Positions 51,624-61,200 of a DNA stretch of 64,000 nt are shown here, in pieces. The notes beneath the pieces are model-generated. The model searched no databases. It was not told the DNA's origin and was given only the letters and a program-made list of their open reading frames with translations. The stretch's first letter is position 1; each line of letters opens with the position of its first letter. A program made the translations under genes and the position numbers. The DNA is from Phallusia mammillata (Eukaryota > Chordata > Ascidiacea > Phlebobranchia > Ascidiidae). The stretch lies in NCBI GenBank assembly GCA_003260075.1, contig QLIY01000039.1, positions 1 to 64,000 of the forward strand. The letters are read 5' to 3'.

Positions 51624-54600
51624 TCACTCATCACTGGTTTTGCCAATTCCTATCTGTATAGTGCAATAACAAAGCACTTTCATAGCCAAGCAAACGACAA
51701 AACCTTTGGACTCCATAAAACCCTTGTTTGCTGTCAAATTTACGACCACCTTTTTCTCATTGCGTTTCACTGTCCTTACACTTTCAATGATCGCGTTTGT
51801 GCCGTGATCTTGTAAACTAAACATGCAGAAGTCGAAATGTGACAAAAAGCACTTAATAGATGCAATATTAAATCACCACTGGTCCAACAATCAACATACA
51901 CCAATGCCTCCAATTTGCTGTCAAAACTTTCCTATTTTACCACAATAAAATTGGTTTACAAAAGCGTACAACTGCTTTTAAACTATGCAATAGAAAAAGA
52001 AGTTAATATAGACTCCAAAATACACATTAGGAAAAAAGGTATTGTGTGTACAAACTTCAAACTACGTTTTGCTACCTTAAAGAGGTAATATCCAATAGCT
52101 GAGTACAACGTTGTTTCATTTCATACACTTGTTCAGACACTTCTGCCGTTAACATAAGTAAACACCTGAACTTAGCACTTTCCTTGATTTCTTCTCCAAG
52201 GTAAACTCTCTGCCCACTGCATGATCGTGTACAAACTTGGCTTTCCAGTCAAATAACTTTCATGAAATCATAACCGCGGCTCAGATGAAACGTCTGGGCT
52301 CTCAGCGGGTGGCAGTCACTCCTTAGCTCTCTGTTTACGCTACTTATCTTACCCTCGCGTAGAACACGGGCTATAACCAACAGTTTAACTAACCGCTGGC
52401 GAAGAACAGACGCCGGACACTGAAAAAAGTGCCTTCACGAGCCAACGCAAGTCTAACTTCTGCGGCGTTCGTTGGGCAACAGGCCCGTCTCGCAAAACAC
52501 AAAGCCACCAATTGACAAGTTGACTTGACTTCGCTTCGCGGGGGTTCGGACGCTTGCCCGCAGAAAACTCGGGTGGCCATAACAGTACAGCAATCGTGGT
52601 TTTATGCCACAAACGCTATTTTCCTTTGCGTTGGGAACTGAGACTTTTGTTTCGTGAAAATCCGTCCCGTCTGAGGAATGCCTTTCCAGAAGCAGATCGA
52701 CGTGTTTTGTTTGCTTTTTGACTCACAGCCATTAGAGAAGTTCAGCGTTTATTGCTCCACTTTTCAAATGCGTGTGCTTTACTGATAAGTACACATGGAA
52801 AGTAATGGCAAGCCGACAAAGGACTGGCAAGCAGTTCGATTTGGAGTCTTGAATTTGACTATAAAAGGCCTGTTATTTCAGAAGTTCTGAAAATTAACCC
52901 ACAAGCTTCTATTACACTCCAGTTTTACATAACATTTTTTTTGTTTAGCCTAAAATCATTCAAGTGTACCCCCTACAGGAGTCAATTTAACCTCGGTTTA
53001 CAAACTCTAGCTCATATAATATGCGTGTTCAGCTTATCCGAGTAAAAAACGAAGTTTTAAAAATCGCTTTCACGTTTGCAAGCCGGGTATGTACAAAAAT
53101 GAAATAGATTTAACACAATTTTAGGACAAAAAAAGCATGTCCACACGTTTTGACATGAAACTTACAATCTGCTGTTGATATTCGAGGTAGTAGTGAACCC
53201 ATAATTTCTTCTCATATTCATCTTTTAGTCGTGAAGCCACCTCTTCCCAGTCGAACTCTTTGGCGACATCATCCGTTTTTTCAGCCGGAACGTTTGCCTC
53301 CTGAAGTTCACAAGTTATTATTAGTGTAAGGATATGAATCACGTGATTGGGTTTTCAAAATTCATATTAGTGAAAATAGTCTGAAAAGAACTTAAAGAAG
53401 AACTTATTGAACCAGGAATAAAATCTCACTATTATCAATTTAGTTATCACCAATGATTTTCAGTCTTTACAAATGAAAATTGTTGTTAATATTTAACGAT
53501 TTAGAAAGCTAAAGTCACAATGATAATAGCATTAGATATTTCGTAAAACATCTAACTTTTGTCCATAACTCGGTTAGTTATTACGTTAACGTGTTTCAAG
53601 TTTCTGTTTAGTTCGGTGAACCAGTTAAACGAGCCACATAAATTCCTGATTAAACCTGTTTACTTTTGATTTTCCGACGACATAATAGTATTAAACTTCT
53701 GTTTAATGCTTCTGCATATGCGTTTTCGAAGATAAACTGTGGTTGTGTCAAGTTTTATACACAAACTTTATCTTGTGATACTTTTTTTGAATTGGGCTAT
53801 GCCAGGAGTCGCCAACACTTCCAACTAAGCCATTTATTTGTAGAAACACAAAAATCCTGTACAGCCAGAGCAGCAATGCAATGCAAAAACACAAAATCGG
53901 TCTCTCTCTATTTTGTTCCAACACAAATTTATTTGTACCAAGCATTATATCCAACTAATTGGCCATTGTGAGGTCAAGTGCAATCGCACTTAAAAAACGT
54001 ATCATGTTTACGCACAAAATAGCCTTTGATTGACAAACTCAATTCATACAATTCAAATTTAAAAATAACCATTTTCGAGTGGCCTTTTAATAAGTTGTAT
54101 TGGTCTGTTAAATTGCTTCGTGTAAAACTGATACGATTTAAATTGACGTTTTTGTGGTATATCAGTTACAATGTAATCTATGTCCTTACAGGCTTATTAT
54201 ATTTGTTACAGCCACATTAAATATCACTCGTATCGATTTTTAATATACCTCGCCCCTCAAGAAAACCTGCCAAAAGTGGGAATAGTGTAAAATGGTTTGA
54301 AAGGTCATTTTTATCGATCAATCGTGTAATGTTTTGCGTTTCATTTAAATGATACAATTATTGTCAAGGCAATTTACCGATAAAGGGCTGTCTTAAGAAA
54401 CAACCGTTTTGATGACAGTTTCAATTTCAGCCAAAGGTTTCTAAACCTTTTTCTCTCTATACCTCATTGAAGATAAAAATCTGCCCTAACTTTCTTTAAT
54501 GCACTATAATTTTATATTCTAAACAAATTTGTCCTATTTGTATTCAATTAACCCCAATTAAAAGCATGTAAAATATTTCCCTAAGAGTTAAGTTTACCGC

Positions 54601-54653
54601 TATAGTTAAGTGTTATATGCAACCAGTTAAGCTCGACAATTTACACTTACCAT
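51624..54653 (-). CDS. unrecognised small protein, 154 residues, four exons
   Basis: Exons in coding order: 54651-54653 (just the ATG), 53166-53300, 52076-52209, 51624-51816. All have GT/AG borders and phases 0, 0 and 2, which close exactly to a TGA stop. The product starts MEANVPAEKTDDVAKEFDWE, continues as a charged helical region (EEVASRLKDEYEKKLWVHYY), then RVYLGEEIKESAKFRC and a more hydrophobic C-terminus with VVVNLTANKGF. There is no signal peptide. I do not recognise the family; an intracellular helical adaptor-type protein is a guess. A six-codon upstream frame, MKALPD then stop, lies in the presumed leader at about 54670-54690. The chain of matching phases is the main support. Confidence 0.6.
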
Positions 54654-55992
54654 CTTGTTAATTGCTTAGTCCGGAAGTGCTTTCATTTTTGTATTTTCCA
54701 CACATAAGTTGACCACACCCAAAGTTAAAAATTACTTGATCAATCCTTTCAAATTCCCAATCTGCGTGTTAAATCAACTGGAATTAAAAGGCAGTCACCC
54801 TTATCAACTTAATGACAACTGCTGTTGTTTTTCATGGCCTAAACATTACATAGCCGATTGAAAACTGTTCGCAAACCCCGAACGAGATTGCTATGAGACG
54901 TTATTCAATCTGTGCTATCAGCTTTCACATTGTACGCGGTTTTTAATTGTCGGCATAGGGGCAGGCGTATAGGATCGATAGGCGTATAGATAGTTTTTGT
55001 TTCCTTTCATTTTCATTTTATTATAATTTCAAGATTTTTAGCCGAAACGCACCGATGACATTTTTCATAGCACGGGGGACGTTTTTCGCGTGTTTGGGCC
55101 GTTAAGCTGAAACCTGAAAGCAATAGTAACATGTTTTGGTAACCACAGCGCTAACACTGTTAAACGCGAATGGGCGGAAATCTTACAGTTGCCACTAAAC
55201 AAGGAGGCGTCGATGATGTGTTGAATAGATCCAGTTCTGTACAATTACCATTATAACACATTTTTCAGGGGTTTAAAAAACGAAAACCAAACGCCTTGGA
55301 AGCTAAAATCAAACGCAATGGTAATTAGGCGACGAATTAAAAAAAACGCATTTTTTCCAAGAACAGATTTTTTGCATTAATTGTGTTGCCTTCTGTACAT
55401 TTTGCGCTATACTTTGTTGCTTTCCAATTACTATTTAACGAATACTTCTGTCAATTAGTTTTTTCCTCATGTCTTACAAATAACCTACATATTTATTATC
55501 ACCTGATTGTATGATGTTTATGATAATGAGGTCATGGGTCATTTGCATGTTTTGTCACGCACCATTAGTCACAGAAAGTTTTGGTGTTTTGGGTTGTTGT
55601 TTTCAAACAAGTGTTATAACTTGTTACTTCTAGTAGAAACAGGCTTTGGCGTTTAAGTGACTACCTTTTATTGCAAACTTTTTTAATTAGTGGTGACTGT
55701 TCTGCATGATAGTTGTAACTTGTAACTAAATTAAAAATTAAAACGGTATAGTTTCGGTGTTTGTAAAAAAATCCATTTTATGTTTGAGGATGAGATTATA
55801 TACACACTTCGGTCAGACTTGTTGTTATTGTTAAAACCTGCTTTCATTGTATAGATTTTTTAGTGACATACCTGTACTGATTACATAACTTTCGTTTCAT
55901 TTGAGTCGATTGGTTTCTGCCAAATTATTTTCCTGACTTCTGGAAGGGTGAATCACACTTAATTGTTTTATCAGTGATACCAAAAACTAAAC
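54654..55992. other. divergent intergenic region
   Basis: This separates the small minus-strand gene from the p67phox-like gene, so it presumably holds both promoters. AT-rich. No repeat family, clear TATA box or RNA gene was identified. Confidence 0.5.
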
Positions 55993-57510
55993 ATGACCAA
56001 CAAACAAGGCGTGCTTTGCCACATGGATGGCATGGATGCTTGTAAAGAGAAAGACTGGCTAAGAGCTTTGTCATTGTTTCAAGAAGTCCAGCCTGCCTCT
56101 GCAGCAGTAACTTTCAACATAGGAATGTGCCATATGCAGTTGGAACAGCATGAAGATGGGGCTACTGCATTTGGAGAATGTGTTTCTAAAGATAAATACA
56201 TGGCTATTGCACATTTTCAACATGGTGTAGCTTTGACTTACACCAAAGAGTATGAGATCTCCATTGAAAAGTTTAAAAACTGTTTGGAGGCGCTGCGTGG
56301 GAATTCCTGCATTGATTATAAACAGTTGGGCATGAAGCATAAGCTGTTTGCATGTGAAGTGCAAATGAATCTAAGTGTGTTATACTTGTTTACTGGGGAC
56401 TACACAACTGCTACAGAGTGTCTTGAAAAAGGTGTGGTCTTGCCAAGAGATGAAAACAAGCACTTTTATATCAACAGTGCATTGGATGCTTTGACCAACC
56501 AAGACTGGGGGTTCTTTGGCGATGGCCCATTGGAACGACTTGTTGTCTTGCCGAACACGTGTTTTTTTGCCCCGAGCAAGGCAAAGATGGAAGGTCTGAA
56601 ACAGAAATCAAAGTTCAGGGACACTGCAAAGGTTGTCTCAGCTACTGATGATACATACTCGTTTGTAGGCTTCGTTGGACCAAAGAAACTCCAGAAAGAG
56701 AGACAAATGGTTGAAAGTGGTGTCAGTCAGACTCCGATGCCAAACGTAGATGCCCCACCTCTACCCAACATAGCTCCACCCCGAAAACTCTCCGCTGTGA
56801 GATCACCTTCCCCCGTGTCAAGCTCACCGTTTCCGCCAATGCCGCTAACAGCTCCCCCTCCTTTAAGGAAACCCTCATCTGATCGCAATGGAAAGCCACC
56901 TATTAATCGTGAATATAAACCAAATGGTAACAATTTGGTAAACGAACTCTCCCAGCAGATGTCCGACTCGAGAGTAAAGCAAAAACCAATGTCAAGACCA
57001 CCTCCTCCAAGCAAACAGAGCATTTCTAGCACCATTCACTGTAACTTGACGTTAAATCTGAATATTCCAAAGAAAAAAGTGAACACATATAATGATCTGT
57101 TAGAGGTGTTGTCACAAAAACTGAGTGAAATTCAAGACCAACTTGATGTCAAATCTAGACAAATTGCATTGTCAACCAATGAACCACAAATTGGATCATC
57201 TACTCGAATTAATGATGAATCTTGGCGTGATATATTCCTAAGAGCAGCTCGTGACAAACAGATGCAAATGACTTTGGATATTGATAAAAAAACAACTGTT
57301 GGTTCCCCTCCAGCAGTTAACATGGACAGAAACAGCAGTCCCCCAAAACCTTCGATGAAACCCCCTCCTCTGCCACCGCAAGCTGCTGAAGAGTTGTATG
57401 TTGATGCGAGATCTGTGCAGCAAAATGACACTATTTATGTTGATGCCAGGTATCGACAACAAGAGCAGGAAAGTTTATACACAACATCAGTTCAACCCAG
57501 ATTCAGATAA
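55993..57510 (+). CDS. NCF2: p67phox/NCF2-like NADPH-oxidase activator, 505 residues, intronless coding region
   Basis: In animals p67phox binds Rac through TPRs and activates gp91phox-type oxidases with its activation segment. Here residues 1-160 form TPR-like helices (ALSLFQEVQ, VTFNIGMCHMQLEQHEDG, HFQHGVALTYTKEYEISIEK, CEVQMNLSVLYLFTGDY). The segment 183-231 (LVVLPNTCFFAPSK ... DDTYSFVGFVGP) matches the region after the TPRs in p67phox, including the activation segment. A proline-rich stretch (240-300), a PB1-like domain (about 350-440, with NLTLNLNIPKKKVNTYNDLL) and a PPPLPP motif near 458 follow. No SH3 domain is present, unlike vertebrate p67phox. The tail holds two YVDAR motifs and LYTTS. 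A polyadenylation signal lies 75 bases after the stop. Confidence 0.85.
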   Translation: MTNKQGVLCHMDGMDACKEKDWLRALSLFQEVQPASAAVTFNIGMCHMQLEQHEDGATAFGECVSKDKYMAIAHFQHGVALTYTKEYEISIEKFKNCLEALRGNSCIDYKQLGMKHKLFACEVQMNLSVLYLFTGDYTTATECLEKGVVLPRDENKHFYINSALDALTNQDWGFFGDGPLERLVVLPNTCFFAPSKAKMEGLKQKSKFRDTAKVVSATDDTYSFVGFVGPKKLQKERQMVESGVSQTPMPNVDAPPLPNIAPPRKLSAVRSPSPVSSSPFPPMPLTAPPPLRKPSSDRNGKPPINREYKPNGNNLVNELSQQMSDSRVKQKPMSRPPPPSKQSISSTIHCNLTLNLNIPKKKVNTYNDLLEVLSQKLSEIQDQLDVKSRQIALSTNEPQIGSSTRINDESWRDIFLRAARDKQMQMTLDIDKKTTVGSPPAVNMDRNSSPPKPSMKPPPLPPQAAEELYVDARSVQQNDTIYVDARYRQQEQESLYTTSVQPRFR

Positions 57511-57584
57511 GCTCTTATAAACTGTGAAACTGCTTTGCATACAATTTTGCTTTCAAATTTATTAATATTTCTATGTTTAAATGA

Positions 57585-57590
57585 AATAAA
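57585..57590 (+). terminator. polyadenylation signal AATAAA of the p67phox-like gene
   Basis: A canonical AATAAA lies 75 bases past the stop codon, followed by T- and GT-rich sequence. Confidence 0.65.
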
Positions 57591-58234
57591 CATCAATCTG
57601 ATGGCTGTTTTTTGTTGAATTTCTTGTGAAAACATTTTAATATATTTGATCAACAGAAAGCACATACACAATATTTGTAAATTTGTCTAAAAATGTTTGA
57701 TAAATATACATTGTCTGAAAGTACTTGCAGTTTTTTATTGTATCAAATGCTATTGAAGTGTTCCATTCTATGTGTTGTATATATATTATATATACATAGT
57801 ATGTATAGGGAGTTGTTATAATGTGCGTTTTTTTCACAAGTGCAATTTTTTATTATTGATCACAAGTATTTGTGTCAAAAACCAAGTGTTTTTTCTGTAC
57901 TGTCAACAAAAAGATTATTAGGTTACATAAAAAAGCATTACCACATGACATTCAACATCAAGAAAATGCAGATTAACCAATTTTTTTGAAACATTTCTTT
58001 TAAGGCCTACTTTGAAATAAAAATATTTGGTGCAAATGCATATTTAATGCTTCTTTATACTGTATTATTTCATTGTGTAATAGTATTGTACAGCTATACA
58101 CATACAAGTACTTCCGTATACATTATCATGTGCACTTATTTATACACTTTTTTTTACTCCAGCCTGTAGGTCTAGGGTTTAGTAGTAGTTTTTCCATCAG
58201 GCTTGAATTAAGTTTCTGAATCCTATTTCGGAGT
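57591..58234. other. intergenic, between p67phox-like gene and NRBP
   Basis: AT-rich with a TATATA run near 57776-57800. It must hold the NRBP promoter. No repeats from the window's families were recognised. Confidence 0.5.
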
Positions 58235-61200
58235 ATGTCGGAAAAAGAAGCCTCCGCCAAGGCTGAAGATAGTGAACATGAAAGTGAGGAAGATGAAAGT
58301 GAAATCCTAGAGGAAAGTCCATGTGGAAGATGGCTGAAGCGAAATGAGGAGGTAAAAAATAGAAATCATACATTCTACCCATAGTTTAGTTTGTTCTTTG
58401 AACTTGGTTAAGCTTGTCATGAACTATATGTGCATAGTTTTTGTTACACATTTTGTTGTTAAAAATTTTGATTTTTTTGCGAAATATCATGGGTGAGACA
58501 AGTTTTTACAAGAGTTTTTGAAGCCTTTCACAGTTTGAGACCGGAGTGGTAATAATTTAATTATAATTGCTTGAAAATAATTTGTTGAAAAATGTGTAAT
58601 ATGAGTCGCATTAACAGAGGTTGAAAATAGTAAAAACTTTGTTTCTTTACATGAAAGCCAAACTAAGTTACTGCTATGCTTTATTATAAAATGAGGTGCA
58701 GATCATTTTACGTAAGTACACAGTACTGTGTAAACAAATTCTGCAGGTAATTGATAAAACAGGTGCTTGATTTATTACCGTCATTGTTTTGAATAAGATA
58801 TTATATACTGGTTTGAACACAGGAAGCTGACTACATGCTTCTATTAGATATTACATGCCCACCTATACACTTTTGAAACTTAGATAGCTTGTCTATTCGA
58901 ATTCCTTTGTGTTTTGCAAGGTTTGAAATTTTAATGCTTACCTATTTTATTATGTATCCTTGCAAATCCTATATATGTCTTATTGTTTTCAAAATAGTAA
59001 AATAAACAAACAAGATGAAAGTCATATTTAGCATGGTAACTAGCCAACTACAATATCAAAAATACCTGCAAAACAAACAGGTTAAACTGACTTTCAACTC
59101 CCAAGAGCCGCCAAGATGGCGCAGTGGTTAGTGCAACCACTTTGTGTTCTTAAAGTTGTTTGTTTTAAAGCTATCTGGTCACTTGTGTTTCTCTAAGCAA
59201 GAAACCTAATGGTGCTTTTAGCATTGCTCAAGCTCAGTGGCTCTCAATCGGTTGAACTAAAAAGAAGTCAATAAAAGTTGAAAAAATCAAATGAAAAATG
59301 ATTCAACCGACTTGCAACAAAATAGACAGCTTGACAGCAAATACATTGTGAGCATAATGCATTCAGTCATTGCCCTCCCACAGAGGATAAAAAACAAGAG
59401 ATTTGCCCTCAAAAGTAATCAAAACTGATGTATGGAATGTTTAACATTGTAGTGTTGAATGAGGATAAAAATAAACAAACTTTTGAACTTTTTGAAAACT
59501 CAACATGTGTTTTTATTGTGGTTTTTGTTCACAAACAATTTTGTTGTACTTAGGTTTCACAGCGAAATGTTCCTGGTATTGATTGTGCTTTTCTTGCAAT
59601 GGACTCTGAGGAAGGAGTTGAAGTTGTGTGGAATGAAGTTTTATTCTCAGAGAGGAAAAGCTACAATGCACAAGAGGTAATTTTAGTGTCCCTCAACCGT
59701 AAGTCAAGCAACCCAAATGAGTCTATAAAAGGTTTTCATTAGTGATGCACCGAACCCGCCTAAAAAGGTTCGGGCCGAAAGGGGGGGGGGCTAAGTCAAG
59801 CAAACCCAAATGGGTCTATAAAAGGTTTTCATTAATAGTCCAGGACCTAAACTGGGAAATACTAGTTTAAATTTTAAACTGCGAATGCCGCAAAGAAAAA
59901 TTTAAATGAAGGACCATAGTATTTCAGGCAAAATGATTTTTTTGTGTATTTCGTTTTACCATACCATACAGGGTTTTACAAATCCAATTTATTTTGTTTT
60001 TATTTTGTAGTCTAAATATGAAACATTTTTGTGGTTTAGGAAAAAATTCGAGCAGTGTTTGACAATCTGACCCGAATCGATCATGCAAACATCGTGAAAT
60101 TTCATCGCTACTGGATTGATTGGTCCAAGAACGATCCACAAAAAACAAGGGTGTGTATACCTTTAATGCAAATTTTTACCATGCAATCAGTATAAACACA
60201 TATGTTAACATTATTCTTATAAGGTGTTATTAATCATGTTTAGACTGTGAAAATTAAATTTATTTATGACAAAAATGTTAATTTAAGTTGAAAAGTGGTT
60301 TTTAGTGCCCTGCATGTATTATATGCTTGTGTCAGGCAATGGTTTGTAGACATGTTTTTGTTAAATATTGTAATATATGTTTGGTGCATGTAAATGTATT
60401 ACAACTCTTTAACCATCATGAAGCTGATTTAATGTTGGACAATAAATTCCACCTTTAGTTAATTGTGGTCAATGACAATGCTTCTTGTCAAGCATGCATA
60501 GGGTTTCTGAATCACATCACCACTGTCTGTCTTATATACTGCACATGTCAGCTTCATAATAGGTGATCACAAGGTTGACCAGTAATCAGCTCAGATGGAC
60601 ACAAATTCATAACTAGGATCAGCCCTGAAGCGTTCATGTAGACCAGCAATCACAGCACTCTTATATAACTTACCTATATTACTACTAAGTAACAGCATAT
60701 GTTATAGATTAAATTTTTGATTTACAGGTCATCTTTATCACGGAATACATGAGTTCAGGCTCAGTGAAAAAGTTTCTCAATAAAACAAAAGACGTTTACA
60801 AGTATAAGAGCTCAAAGTCATGGAAACGCTGGTATGATGCAACTTTCTTATACCCCTGCTTACCCAACTTTTCTTATACCGTGATAATACATTTCCACTC
60901 TCAATGTGTTATTAAGTTGATCAATGTCTCGACAAGATGCACCTGTTTTCATATTGTGTGTCATTACCGCAACTTTGTAAAGAATTTTTTTAAACTTTAA
61001 ATATTTGTACACTCAAACGCAGGTACAATTTGAAACATTCCGAAAATTTGTCGCACAAAACCTTTTTTTTCATTTTCTGGGCAATCATGTTTTTGTATGT
61101 TTGCAAACATAACTTCATGAACTTAAAGAAAGTTCCGTTTAGTTTTACTTACACACATATTAATATTTGCAGGTGCAGACAGATTTTATCGGCACTTAGT

